NCBI GenBank assembly: GCA_041395565.1
Contig: JAWLAI010000003.1
Coordinates: 496,001 to 560,000 of the forward strand
DNA from: Pseudomonadota bacterium
GTDB lineage: Bacteria > Pseudomonadota > Gammaproteobacteria > UBA9214
Reading direction: 5' to 3'
DNA length: 64,000 nt
Shown here: piece by piece, positions 8,520-16,697 of the stretch
Position numbering within the stretch: the stretch's first letter is position 1
How the letters are laid out: every line of letters begins with the position of its first letter
Notes under the pieces: model-generated
Database searches by the model: none
The model's input: only the letters and a program-made list of their open reading frames with translations
Told to the model about the DNA's origin: nothing
Program-made: the position numbers and the translations under genes

Positions 8520-9335
8520 CTATTTCTGGCACTGCGGGCAGTAGAACGTGGCGCGCTGGCCCTGGCGGATCATGCGAATCGGAACCCTGCAGCTGATGCA
8601 GGGTTCGCCGGCCTTGCCGTAGACGTTGAGGTGCATCCGGAAGTAGCCGGGCTTGCCCTCGCCGTTGACGAAGTCGCGCAGCGTGGTGCCGCCGGCGGCG
8701 ATGGAGTCGGTGAGCACTTCCTGGATGACCTCGGCGAGCAGGTCGTATTGCTGCCGGTTGATGCGGCCGGCGGCGCGACGCGGGTTGATACCCGCCATGT
8801 ACAACGCCTCGGATGCGTAGATATTGCCGATACCGACCACGATATGGCTGTCCATGAGCAGCTGCTTGATGGCGGCTTTGCGTCCGCGTGATGCGCGATA
8901 GAGATAATCCCCGGTCAGTTCGTCCCCCAGGGGTTCGACGCCGAGATCGCGCAGCAGCCGGTGCCTGTCCGGCGCGCGCGTGGTCCAGTGCAGGCTGCCG
9001 AAGCGGCGCGGGTCGGTGTAGCGCAGCACCGTGCCGTTTTCGAACTCGATGTCGACGTGATCATGCCGGCCCGCCGCGGTGCCGGCCGCGATGATGCGCA
9101 GACTGCCGGACATCCCGAGATGCAGGATGAGGGTGCCGTTGTCCGTTGCGAGCAGCAGGTACTTGGCGCGGCGATCGACATGGCGGATGGTCAGTCCGGC
9201 GAGCGCCCCCTCCAGCCTCGGCGTCACCCGCCAGCGCAGGTCGCGGTTGCGGACGATGACACGCGCAACGCGCCGGCCCTGGATGTGCGGCGCGATACCG
9301 CGGCGGGTGGTCTCGACTTCCGGTAGTTCGGGCAT
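8520..9335 (-). CDS. mutM: Formamidopyrimidine-DNA glycosylase
   Basis: Base-excision repair enzyme that removes 8-oxoguanine and formamidopyrimidines and cuts the abasic site by beta/delta elimination. 271 residues, the normal length. The mature N-terminus P-E-L-P-E-V-E (catalytic Pro and Glu after Met removal) is intact. The conserved lysine region is VDRRAKYLLL, the helix-two-turn-helix carries VVGIGNIYASEALY, and the C-terminal zinc finger has CISC and CPQC pairs (last 25 residues). Monocistronic by appearance. The palindromic element at 9430-9577 lies directly upstream. Confidence 0.97.
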   Translation of the reverse strand: MPELPEVETTRRGIAPHIQGRRVARVIVRNRDLRWRVTPRLEGALAGLTIRHVDRRAKYLLLATDNGTLILHLGMSGSLRIIAAGTAAGRHDHVDIEFENGTVLRYTDPRRFGSLHWTTRAPDRHRLLRDLGVEPLGDELTGDYLYRASRGRKAAIKQLLMDSHIVVGIGNIYASEALYMAGINPRRAAGRINRQQYDLLAEVIQEVLTDSIAAGGTTLRDFVNGEGKPGYFRMHLNVYGKAGEPCISCRVPIRMIRQGQRATFYCPQCQK

Positions 9336-9429
9336 GATAGGTCTTCTATATTGTATGTTTCTGTTCGGGCGACTATAGGAAGTTTGCAGCGTTCTGATGC
9401 GTTCAATGAATTTTCACCCTGTCGGTCGA

Positions 9430-9577
9430 GGGACTTTCTCTTGCGTGCGCAAGAGAAAGTCCCCAATGAGAAGGGCACCCGGTACGTCAGCGCAGATGAC
9501 GTACCGGGCAAGCCTGCGGGGCCGCCTTTCTTTTCGCCCCTTTTCTATGGCGGCGCAAAAAAAAGGGGCGCGCCCGA
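9430..9577. repeat. Triple-palindrome intergenic element
   Basis: Three hairpins in succession between mutM and the DUF4340 gene. First, 9430-9463: perfect 16-bp stem starting GGGACTTTCTCTTGCG with a 2-base centre. Second, 9478-9508: 12-bp stem CCCGGTACGTCA with a 7-base loop. Third, 9535-9570: CGCCCCTTTT pairing with AAAAGGGGCG. The last one overlaps GGGCGCGCCC followed by eight T on the minus strand, which could terminate the leftward ABC operon. The whole resembles a dispersed intergenic element rather than an operator. It encodes no convincing protein. Confidence 0.6.
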
Positions 9578-9601
9578 CAGGGCGAAAGATTGCATGACGG
9601 G

Positions 9602-10468
9602 TTATTCCTGCAACGGTTCCTCTGGTGCTTGCGGCAAAGCCAGCAAACCCGTGCCCACGTCTCCCGCCAGATGATACTGAATACCCCAGTCCGGCCGGGC
9701 GAGCACCAGATCCGGTTCGCGTGCTGCGATGTGAAACACGACCGGGTCCGTAACGCCCTGCAGCGTCACGCGTACGGTCTCGGGAAATTCACCGGGTTCG
9801 TAACGGCGCACATACAGGGCGCTGGCGTGCTGCCAGTCCTGGACCAGCGTCTCGATGGCATCGGCGGAGACGCCGGGCAGTTCCGGGGTGAGGCGCCAGT
9901 GCACCCCGTCGCTAAGGCTCAGCGACAGCCCGGGCAGTTGCAGTGCCGTGACCTTGGCGGCTTCCGGCAGCAGCCGGCGACTGGCAAAGCTGGCCAGTCC
10001 CGCATTGGGCAGGTGCTGGTAGCTGTCCCCGACCAGGTAGACTTGCGCGCCAAGCCTGACGTAGCGCAGTCCGTCGATGGCCTCGGTCGTGCCGAGATCG
10101 AGCTGGGTCGCATCGAAACGCACACTCGCCTGCGGCGGATCCAGGCCCAGGCCTGCCAGCGCGAGCGTGCGCGCGGGGTAGCTGCGCACGACAGTGGCCT
10201 GCAGCAATGCCAGCACGGTATGGACCTGGAAGTCATCGGCCGGGATGGCAGTGGCACCCTGAATCAGCCAGTGTCCGGCCTGCTTGCGGAACAGGAGCGG
10301 CTCGGCGCCGCTACGGCTCAGGTCGATTGCGCTGACCGTTTGCGGGTCGATGCCGGTGACCGTTTGCACGCCCGCATGCTGCTCCAGGCCGGGGCGGTAC
10401 CAGATCAATGCCCCCAGGCCCAGGGCGAGCGCGGCCAGCGCCAGGTTGAGCAGGGTGCGGGTTGACAT
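9602..10468 (-). CDS. DUF4340 domain protein of a Gld-type ABC system
   Basis: 288 residues from ATG 10468. A single N-terminal membrane anchor (LLNLALAALALGLGALIWY) is followed by a large periplasmic domain with repeated beta-strand/threonine-rich segments typical of DUF4340, in which each unit compares a residual (GLRYVRLGAQVYLVGD and similar). The upstream GldG-like gene ends in TGATG, so its stop overlaps this start by one base. DUF4340 proteins regularly accompany GldF/GldG-like ABC transporters, but their molecular role is not established. It is the last gene of the operon; hairpins with a T run follow. Confidence 0.85.
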   Translation of the reverse strand: MSTRTLLNLALAALALGLGALIWYRPGLEQHAGVQTVTGIDPQTVSAIDLSRSGAEPLLFRKQAGHWLIQGATAIPADDFQVHTVLALLQATVVRSYPARTLALAGLGLDPPQASVRFDATQLDLGTTEAIDGLRYVRLGAQVYLVGDSYQHLPNAGLASFASRRLLPEAAKVTALQLPGLSLSLSDGVHWRLTPELPGVSADAIETLVQDWQHASALYVRRYEPGEFPETVRVTLQGVTDPVVFHIAAREPDLVLARPDWGIQYHLAGDVGTGLLALPQAPEEPLQE

Positions 10469-11823
10469 CAACGGCGCCGCCGGCGCAGCCAGATGGCCAG
10501 TCCCGTCACCAGCAGCAGCAGCGGCAGGCCGGCGAGGAAACCGAGACCGATCGCGGCGGTCGTCTTGCGGTCCAGCACCAGCGCGGTATCGGGCGCTCCG
10601 CGCACGCGGATGTCCATGAAGGCATCGTCGTGGCTCAGCCAGGTGATCAGGTTGAGACCGAGATCGAGGTTGCCGGCATTGCCCAGATAGGTGTTGGACA
10701 GGAAATCACCATCGCCGGCCACGACCACGCGCTGTTCCGCGCCATCCCCGCCGTCCGGCCGGCTGCGCACCAGGGCAATGCCGATGTCGAGCGGGCCGGC
10801 GCGTTCATCGGTGTTCGGGTCATACTTGATCTCGCCCTCCAGTGCGCCGAGCTCCGTCCAGGAACGCTCCAGCGTCGTGAGCAGCGGGACCGCATGCCAG
10901 TGCGTGGTGTCGTTGATTTCCAGTGCTACCGCTTCCGGGTACACGCTGACCATGGTCATCTCGCGTGTGACCGGATGATTCGGATAACCGGTGACGACCA
11001 CGAAGCTCGGGTTGTCCACCCCGAACATGGCGCCCGTGGCATCCACCACGCGCCCGGGCAGTGCGAGCACCCCGAGCGTATCCGCCAGCGGCGCCAGGCT
11101 GCGCGGACCGTCGGGTTCGGTCAGCCACAGCAGGTTGCCGCCGCGCGTGACGTAGTCCTGCAGTGCGGCGACCTCGCCGGGGAGCAGTTCCACGCGCGGG
11201 CTGGCCAGCACCAGCACGGTGGTGTTGGACGGGATCGCGTGTTCGGCGAGGTTGACGGTTTCCACCCTGAGGCCCTTGCGCTCCAGTTCCGCGCCGAACA
11301 GCCCCATACCATAGTTGGTATCGCCGCTCGGCGGACGTTCGCCATGGCCGGTGACGAATACGATCCAGCGCTCCTGCTGGCGCGACAGGCGCAGCAGGGC
11401 GTTGCTGAGATGCTGTTCCCCCAGCGTCTTGATGTTCTCACTCGCCCCCTTGTAGCTGACGACGATGGCGCCTCCGCTGGTGATGCCGAGCTCGCGCACC
11501 TGTTCCGGCACGGTGTCGGGATTGATGAATTCCAGCGTGATGCCGGGCTTGAAACGCTGGTAACTGCCGACCAGGTCGCGGATCTGCTGCCGCAGCAGCG
11601 CATCCTGGCCGACGTAGGCGGTGATGTTGACCGGTGCGTCCAGGTTGGCGAGCAGCTTGCGGGTGTCGGCGGACACGGTGTTGCGCGCGCCGGCGGTCCA
11701 GTCCGCCTGGTAGACGTACTGGGTGCTGAGCCAGGCGAGCATGCCGATCACGCCGATAAACAGCAGCGCGAACAGCATGCTCTGCAGGCGCATCAGGGTG
11801 CGGATGTGCTGGGTGATCTTCAT
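10468..11823 (-). CDS. GldG-like ABC transporter auxiliary protein
   Basis: 451 residues. TM helix at the N-terminus (MLFALLFIGVIGMLAWLS), a long periplasmic GldG/ABC_transp_aux domain starting with NTVSADTRKLLANLDAPVNI, containing VTGHGERPP and LVLASPRVELLPGEVAALQ, and a C-terminal TM helix (GLGFLAGLPLLLLVTGLAIW) followed by an Arg-rich cytosolic end. In Bacteroidetes GldG works with GldA (ATPase) and GldF (permease); outside that phylum these auxiliary proteins are widespread with unknown cargo. 124 bases separate it from the permease upstream, more than between the other operon members. Confidence 0.88.
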   Translation of the reverse strand: MKITQHIRTLMRLQSMLFALLFIGVIGMLAWLSTQYVYQADWTAGARNTVSADTRKLLANLDAPVNITAYVGQDALLRQQIRDLVGSYQRFKPGITLEFINPDTVPEQVRELGITSGGAIVVSYKGASENIKTLGEQHLSNALLRLSRQQERWIVFVTGHGERPPSGDTNYGMGLFGAELERKGLRVETVNLAEHAIPSNTTVLVLASPRVELLPGEVAALQDYVTRGGNLLWLTEPDGPRSLAPLADTLGVLALPGRVVDATGAMFGVDNPSFVVVTGYPNHPVTREMTMVSVYPEAVALEINDTTHWHAVPLLTTLERSWTELGALEGEIKYDPNTDERAGPLDIGIALVRSRPDGGDGAEQRVVVAGDGDFLSNTYLGNAGNLDLGLNLITWLSHDDAFMDIRVRGAPDTALVLDRKTTAAIGLGFLAGLPLLLLVTGLAIWLRRRRR

Positions 11824-11947
11824 GTGCCACTGGTGCCAGATGCCGACACCTGCGCTGCCGCAGTGCCCGCGTGGAGTTTTCGCAATCGCATTGCCTTCAT
11901 GTGTACTGCCCGTTAAGCCGTGCCGCCGTCACCCGCTGCAGTAGCGG

Positions 11948-12700
11948 CTAGTTCTGCAGCCGCATACTGTCGAGACGGCGGATCGTGAAGCCGACGAACA
12001 GGACGATCACCAGCAGGTAGTAGCTGACGTCCATGCTGTTGAACAGGCCCTTGAGCAGCGGGTCGTAGTGCGTAAGCATCGACAGGTAGGCCAGTACGCC
12101 GCTGTCACTGTCGGTGGTCGTGGCGCCTTTGTCGATGATCCACAACAGCAGCAGCAGGCCGAAGGTGGTAACGGCGGCCACCGTGGGCTGCTGGGTGAGC
12201 GCCGACATGTACACCCCGATGGCAGCGAACGCAGCCAGCACCAGCGCCAGCGCCAGGATGCAGGCTGCCAGCTTGCCGAGATCCAGGTCGGTGCCGGCCA
12301 GCAGCGACAGCGGCATGAACGTGAGCATGGCCATCATCACCAGGAAGAAGCCGAGCACGCCGAGATACTTGCCCAGCACGATCTCGGACATCGAGACCGG
12401 TGCGGAAAACAGCAGGGTGAGCGTGCGGTTGCGACGCTCCTCGCTCAATACGCGCATGGTGATCAGCGGTGTGATCAGCAGTAGCACGATGGCCGCGTCG
12501 GCATATAGGGGGGCGATGATCAGGTCGGCGATTCCGGGGGCGCCCTCGATGGCGGCCAGCTGCGGCTGGATCAGCACGTACTGCTCGATATAGGACAGGA
12601 ACTGGAAGGCGAGGATCGCCTGGGTTACCGCGAGAATGGCCCAGGCCAGCGGCGACAGGAACAGGCTGCGCAGCTCGCGCGCGGCGATGGTGAGTATCAT
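11948..12700 (-). CDS. ABC-2 type permease (GldF-like)
   Basis: 250 residues with six hydrophobic segments (LAWAILAVTQAILAFQFL, YADAAIVLLLITPLITM, LGVLGFFLVMMAMLTFM, ILALALVLAAFAAIGVYMSA, TFGLLLLLWIID, YYLLVIVLFVGFTI) and the ABC-2 cytosolic EERRNRTLTLLFSAPVS segment that contacts the ATPase. It forms the membrane channel of the ABC system encoded here. Its ATG overlaps the stop of the ATPase gene by one base (TGATG), so the subunits are translationally coupled. Confidence 0.9.
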   Translation of the reverse strand: MILTIAARELRSLFLSPLAWAILAVTQAILAFQFLSYIEQYVLIQPQLAAIEGAPGIADLIIAPLYADAAIVLLLITPLITMRVLSEERRNRTLTLLFSAPVSMSEIVLGKYLGVLGFFLVMMAMLTFMPLSLLAGTDLDLGKLAACILALALVLAAFAAIGVYMSALTQQPTVAAVTTFGLLLLLWIIDKGATTTDSDSGVLAYLSMLTHYDPLLKGLFNSMDVSYYLLVIVLFVGFTIRRLDSMRLQN

Positions 12701-13653
12701 CAGGCGGCCTCTTCGCTGTCCTGCACCGCGACATCGGCCGTGGTCAGGTCGATGAATATCTGCTCCAGCGAACTCCGCTCGGGGGCCAGCTCCGCCAGGC
12801 GCCAGCCGGATGCCACGGACTGTTCGATCAGGGCCTCGGACGGGTCGTCACCGCCATGCTGGATACGGACACGGTCGTCGTCCAGATAATCGACCCGGGT
12901 CACGCCGGGCAGCCGTTGCAGGGCGGCGATGTCAGGGGTCGTGTTGAAGCGTGCCAGCAGCGACGTCGCGTGCAGGCGTGCATCCAGGCTGGCGATGCTT
13001 TCCGAGAACACCAGCCGGCCGCGGTGGATGATCTGCACGCGATTACACGTGGCCTGCACCTCCGGCAGGATATGCGTGGACAGGATGATGCCGTGCTCCC
13101 GGCCGAGTTCGCGTATGAGCGTGCGGATCTCGCGGATCTGCAGCGGGTCCAGGCCGACCGTGGGCTCGTCGAGGATCACGACCGCCGGGGTATGGATGAT
13201 CGCCTGGGCGATGCCCACGCGCTGCTGGTAGCCCTTGGACAGGTTGCCGATCAGGCGCCGGCCGACCGCGGTCAGGCCGCAGCGGTCCTTGGCGGTGCCG
13301 ATGGCGCTGCGGCGGCGGCTGCGCTCGATACGGTGCAGCCGCGCGCAATAGGCGAGGTATTCATCTACCGTCAGTTCGCGATATACCGGCGGTTGTTCCG
13401 GCAGGTACCCGATCTCGCGCTTGGCGCGCTTGGGCGCGTCGAGCAGATCGATGCCGAGGATCTCGATCTCGCCGGCGCTGGGGGCCAGGTTGCCGGTGAG
13501 CATCTGCATGGTGGTGGACTTGCCGGCACCGTTCGGGCCGAGGAAGCCGAGCACGTCGCCGCGCGCGAGGTCGAAGCTGACGTCGCTGACCGCACAGCTT
13601 TGGCTGTAGTAGCGGTACAGGTTGGCGGCATGCACCAGGGGATCATTCGACAT
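12700..13653 (-). CDS. ABC transporter ATP-binding protein (GldA-like)
   Basis: 317 residues from ATG 13653 (MSNDPLVHAANLYRYY); longer upstream frames lack support. Walker A GPNGAGKST (about residues 40-48), Q-loop GYLPEQPPVYREL, signature motif variant NLSKGYQQRVGIAQA, Walker B VVILDEPTVGLDP, and H-loop ILSTHILPE are all present. The GYLPE plus C-terminal regulatory region is typical of ABC-2 exporters. First gene of the ATPase/permease/GldG/DUF4340 unit. The promoter presumably lies in the roughly 390-base divergent gap shared with the hydantoinase-like gene. Confidence 0.93.
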   Translation of the reverse strand: MSNDPLVHAANLYRYYSQSCAVSDVSFDLARGDVLGFLGPNGAGKSTTMQMLTGNLAPSAGEIEILGIDLLDAPKRAKREIGYLPEQPPVYRELTVDEYLAYCARLHRIERSRRRSAIGTAKDRCGLTAVGRRLIGNLSKGYQQRVGIAQAIIHTPAVVILDEPTVGLDPLQIREIRTLIRELGREHGIILSTHILPEVQATCNRVQIIHRGRLVFSESIASLDARLHATSLLARFNTTPDIAALQRLPGVTRVDYLDDDRVRIQHGGDDPSEALIEQSVASGWRLAELAPERSSLEQIFIDLTTADVAVQDSEEAA

Positions 13654-13956
13654 GGCGCCTATTATTGCCGTCCGTTCGCCGAATTCAAGTTCGGCGTGCC
13701 GTGTCGGCCCTGCGCGCGCACGGATGCAGCATGCGCTGTACAGCGACATGTCGCGCCAAGTCGCAACGGCGCAAATTAAATTACTGCAGCATCCGGATGT
13801 CACAGCGGCTGTCGCGACCTGCCGCTAACGTCCGTTCTTCCGGTTTGAGCCGGTCCGGTGCGGGCGCATGTCCAGGCCAGGCAGGGATAACCGCTGGTTT
13901 TCAGAGACTATTCGCTAGGATCATATCCCGCATCGGCATGTCTTGGCGCGAGTCAA

Positions 13957-14000
13957 TGATTTTCTTCGCTATCTTTACCTGCGCCGCGTCTCTGCGCGCG
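13957..14000. repeat. CGC/AAAG degenerate repeat, copy A
   Basis: Read on the minus strand: CGCGCAGAGACGCGGCGCAG, then GTAAAGATAGCGAAGAAAATC. The same GC-rich 'cgcgcagagacgc ... gaagaaaatc' layout recurs at 24764-24825 and in inverted halves at 59796-60010. It sits in the 394-base gap between the ABC operon and the hydantoinase-like gene, which otherwise holds no supportable gene. Confidence 0.5.
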
Positions 14001-14047
14001 GATTCTTTGCGCGGTCCGCACTGGCGTCACGCTACAATACGTTCCCT

Positions 14048-16030
14048 ATGACGGATTCCGGCTCCACGCATCCGCGTCGCTGGCTCGGCATCGACACCGG
14101 CGGCACGTTCACCGATTTCGTCCTGTTCGACGGGGTACGGTTGCGCGTGCACAAGGTGCTGTCGACACCCGCAGCCCCGGAGCGGGCCATCCTGCAGGGC
14201 ATAGCCGAGCTCGGACTGGATATGCTTGGGCTGCGCGTGCTGCACGGATCCACCGTTGCCACCAACGCGGTGCTGGAACGCAAGGGCGTGCGGACCGCCT
14301 ACATCACCAACCGCGGGCTGGCCGATGTCCTGACCATCGGGCGCCAGGCGCGTCGCGAACTGTACGCGCTGCAACCCCGTCCCGAGCCGCCACCGGTGCC
14401 GCCCGCGCTGTGCTGGGAAGTGGACGCGCGCCTGGGGGCGGATGGCGCTCGCGTGGCGGCATTGACGGCTGCGGACCGCGCTGCGCTGCAGCAGTTGCTG
14501 CAGCGGCACCAACCCAAGGCGGTGGCAATCAACCTGCTGTTTTCCTTTCTTGATGACAGCGACGAGCGCGCGATCGCCGCCTGGTTGCCGCCGGAGCTGT
14601 TCGTCACGCGTTCCGCAGAGGTGCTGCCGGAATGCAGGGAATATGAACGCGGTATCGCGACCTGGCTGAATGCCTGGGTCGGACCGCGTGTCGCCGGCTA
14701 TCTCGGGCGGCTGCATGCCGCGCTGGACCCGGCCCCGGTGGCGGTCATGCAGAGCAGCGGTGGCACCGTCAGTGCGGCACAGGCGGGACGCAAGGCGGTC
14801 CAGCTGCTGCTGTCGGGACCGGCCGGCGGCCTGATGGGCGCGCGTGCCGTTGGACGCCAGGCGGGGCATGCGCGGCTGCTCACCTTCGACATGGGCGGTA
14901 CCTCGACCGATGTCGCGCTGATCGACGGTGATATCCGGCTGACCGCGGAAGGGCGCATCGGGCCGTGGCCGGTGGCCGTGCCCATGGTCGACCTGCACAC
15001 CATCGGTGCCGGCGGCGGGTCGATCGCGCGTCTCGACAGCGGCGGTCTGCTTGCGGTCGGCCCGGAGTCGGCCGGCGCCGATCCCGGGCCCGCCTGCTAC
15101 GGGCGCGGCGGGCTGCAGGCGACCGTGACCGACGCCAACCTGGTGCTGGGCCGGCTGCTGCCGGACGCCTTTCTCGGCGGCGCGTTGCGGCTCGATGTCG
15201 AGGCCGCGCGGCGCGCGCTGGGACAGCTGGCGTCGGGCATGCGGGTCGACGTTGCGGAGGCGGCTGCCGGTGTGATTGCCGTCGCCAACGAGCACATGGC
15301 GCAGGCGCTGCGCGTGATCTCGGTGCAGCGTGGCGTCGATCCGCGTAACTTCGTGCTGGCTTCGTTCGGCGGCGCGGGTGGACTGCATGTCTGCGCGCTG
15401 GCGGCGGAACTGGGCATGGCCCGTGCGCTGGTCCCGGTGCATGCCGGCGTGCTGTCGGCGCTGGGCATGCTGGTGGCGCCGCCCGGGCGCCAGCTGTCGC
15501 GTACGCTGACCGGGGTGCTGGCGGAGATCGAGGAGTCCGTTATCGAGGACGGGTTGCAGGCCCTGGCCACGCAGGGGCGCGCCGAACTCGTCGCCGAAGG
15601 GCTTCCGGCCACCGCGATTTCGTCTGCATTCAGTCTCGATCTGCGCTACCAGGGCCAGTCCTGGTCACTCAATCTGCCCTGGCAGGGGCGCGCGGCGACC
15701 CGCGCTGCGTTCGAGAGCCTGCACGCCAGGCGTTACGGGCATCGCCTGGACAGTCCGGTCGAACTGGTCACGTTGCGCTGTGGATTGCACGGGCCGGCAC
15801 TGGACATCCCGCTGCCAGCGCTGGCGCGCGGCCGTGCCGCCAGCCCCCGGTATACCGCGCTGGCCGGTTACAGCCGCCCGGTGCCGGTCTACGCGCGGGG
15901 CGAATTGTGCGCCGGGCAGTGCCTCGACGGTCCCGCGCTGGTCACCGAGACGGTGGCCACTACCTGGCTGCCGGCCGGTTGGTCGTGCACGGTAGACGCG
16001 GTCGGCAACCTGCTGCTCGAACGGGAGTGA
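14048..16030 (+). CDS. Hydantoinase/oxoprolinase subunit A family protein
   Basis: 660 residues, ATG 14048. N-terminal and central actin-fold ATPase signatures are GIDTGGTFTDFVLFD (residues about 14-28), HGSTVATNAVLERKG, the second phosphate loop TFDMGGTSTDVALIDG, and TIGAGGGSIARLD. The C-terminal part has DPRNFVLASFGGAGGLH and PVHAGVLSALGML. The family couples ATP hydrolysis to opening of cyclic amides (5-oxoproline, hydantoins) or related ketone carboxylations, usually with a HyuB partner. No HyuB gene adjoins it here, so the substrate is open. An upstream in-frame extension to 13943 runs through a repeat and is not used. Confidence 0.88.
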   Translation: MTDSGSTHPRRWLGIDTGGTFTDFVLFDGVRLRVHKVLSTPAAPERAILQGIAELGLDMLGLRVLHGSTVATNAVLERKGVRTAYITNRGLADVLTIGRQARRELYALQPRPEPPPVPPALCWEVDARLGADGARVAALTAADRAALQQLLQRHQPKAVAINLLFSFLDDSDERAIAAWLPPELFVTRSAEVLPECREYERGIATWLNAWVGPRVAGYLGRLHAALDPAPVAVMQSSGGTVSAAQAGRKAVQLLLSGPAGGLMGARAVGRQAGHARLLTFDMGGTSTDVALIDGDIRLTAEGRIGPWPVAVPMVDLHTIGAGGGSIARLDSGGLLAVGPESAGADPGPACYGRGGLQATVTDANLVLGRLLPDAFLGGALRLDVEAARRALGQLASGMRVDVAEAAAGVIAVANEHMAQALRVISVQRGVDPRNFVLASFGGAGGLHVCALAAELGMARALVPVHAGVLSALGMLVAPPGRQLSRTLTGVLAEIEESVIEDGLQALATQGRAELVAEGLPATAISSAFSLDLRYQGQSWSLNLPWQGRAATRAAFESLHARRYGHRLDSPVELVTLRCGLHGPALDIPLPALARGRAASPRYTALAGYSRPVPVYARGELCAGQCLDGPALVTETVATTWLPAGWSCTVDAVGNLLLERE

Positions 16031-16112
16031 ACATCGTCGCGCGCTGCTGCGCTGGCAAGACAGACCTTGCGGCTGTGCGCGGCATGACCCGGTAAAGCGA
16101 ACCGCTGGCAAC

Positions 16113-16138
16113 AAAAAACCCGGCGGGGCCGGGTTTTC
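16113..16138. terminator. Bidirectional terminator between hyuA-like gene and rpmG
   Basis: AAAACCCGG/CCGGGTTTT stem with a GGCGGG-type loop, flanked by A run on one side and T run on the other, so it can stop transcription from both the rightward hydantoinase-like gene and the leftward rpmBG genes. Confidence 0.85.
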
Positions 16139-16164
16139 TGGCGGTGCAATGATGATGACCGGGA

Positions 16165-16320
16165 TTACTTGATCTTGGCTTCCTTGTACATCACGTGCTT
16201 GCGCACCACCGGATCGAATTTCTTGATTTCCATCTTCTCCGGCATGTTGCGCTTATTCTTGGTGGTGGTGTAGAAGTGGCCGGTGCCGGCGCTGGAGACG
16301 AGCTTGATCTTGTCGCGCAT
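16165..16320 (-). CDS. rpmG: 50S ribosomal protein L33
   Basis: 51 residues (MRDKIKLVSSAGTGHFYTT at the start, HVMYKEAKIK at the end), read directly from the minus strand and of the normal length for L33. It belongs to the large ribosomal subunit near the E site. It lacks the CxxC zinc motifs, as in the zinc-free form usual in gammaproteobacteria. Its start is 12 bases after the rpmB stop, the conserved rpmB-rpmG pair. A bidirectional terminator follows. Confidence 0.96.
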   Translation of the reverse strand: MRDKIKLVSSAGTGHFYTTTKNKRNMPEKMEIKKFDPVVRKHVMYKEAKIK

Positions 16321-16332
16321 GGTAAGTACTCC

Positions 16333-16569
16333 TTAAACCTTTTCGCCGCGGGCACGGATCTCTGCCAGCACGCTGTCGATGCCCTTCTTGTCGATGATAC
16401 GCATGCCCTTGTTGGATACGCGCAGCTTCACGAAACGCTTTTCACCCTCGACCCAGAAGCGATGCTCGTGCAGGTTGGGGAGGAAGCGGCGACGGGTCTT
16501 GTTGTTGGCATGGGAAACGTTGTTGCCGCTGATCGGGCGCTTTCCCGTGACCTGGCATACTCTGGACAT
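16333..16569 (-). CDS. rpmB: 50S ribosomal protein L28
   Basis: 78 residues, normal length, with the N-terminal MSRVCQVTGKRPISGNNVSH, the basic NKTRRRFLPNLHEHRFW segment and C-terminal RARGEKV. Large-subunit protein, cotranscribed with rpmG. The promoter candidate at 16618-16646 and the hairpin at 16584-16607 lie immediately upstream. Confidence 0.97.
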   Translation of the reverse strand: MSRVCQVTGKRPISGNNVSHANNKTRRRFLPNLHEHRFWVEGEKRFVKLRVSNKGMRIIDKKGIDSVLAEIRARGEKV

Positions 16570-16583
16570 TGCTGTGAACCTCT

Positions 16584-16607
16584 GAAAAAAAGCCCGCCAT
16601 CAGCGGG
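16584..16607 (-). terminator. Intrinsic-terminator-like hairpin before rpmB
   Basis: On the minus strand, CCCGCTGATGGCGGGC followed by seven T. It is about 90 bases past the radC stop and 15 bases before the rpmB start. It can end radC transcription; because a sigma-70 promoter lies just upstream of it, it may instead form the 5' end of the rpmBG mRNA. Confidence 0.7.
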
Positions 16608-16617
16608 AAGGGCGCAT

Positions 16618-16646
16618 TTTATACCAGAAAGCATGTCGCTATACAA
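16618..16646 (-). promoter_or_regulatory. Candidate sigma-70 promoter for rpmB-rpmG
   Basis: On the minus strand, TTGTAT (16646-16641), a 17-base spacer, and TATAAA (16623-16618). Predicted transcription would start near 16611, about 40 bases before the rpmB ATG. The region is AT-rich compared with its surroundings. Confidence 0.55.
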
Positions 16647-16697
16647 CCCGGTCCATTGCGGCGTCTGGTGGTAATTTCCATTATTTTCAGTTGCTTG

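Noticed and set aside
9430..9577. Possible CRISPR or att site because of tight palindromes
   Set aside because: Three different hairpins, not a repeated unit with spacers; no cas or integrase genes nearby.
13943..14047. Upstream extension of the hydantoinase-like gene to 13943
   Set aside because: It runs through a dispersed repeat and lacks a ribosome site; the family start is MTDSGSTHPRRWLGIDTGG at 14048.
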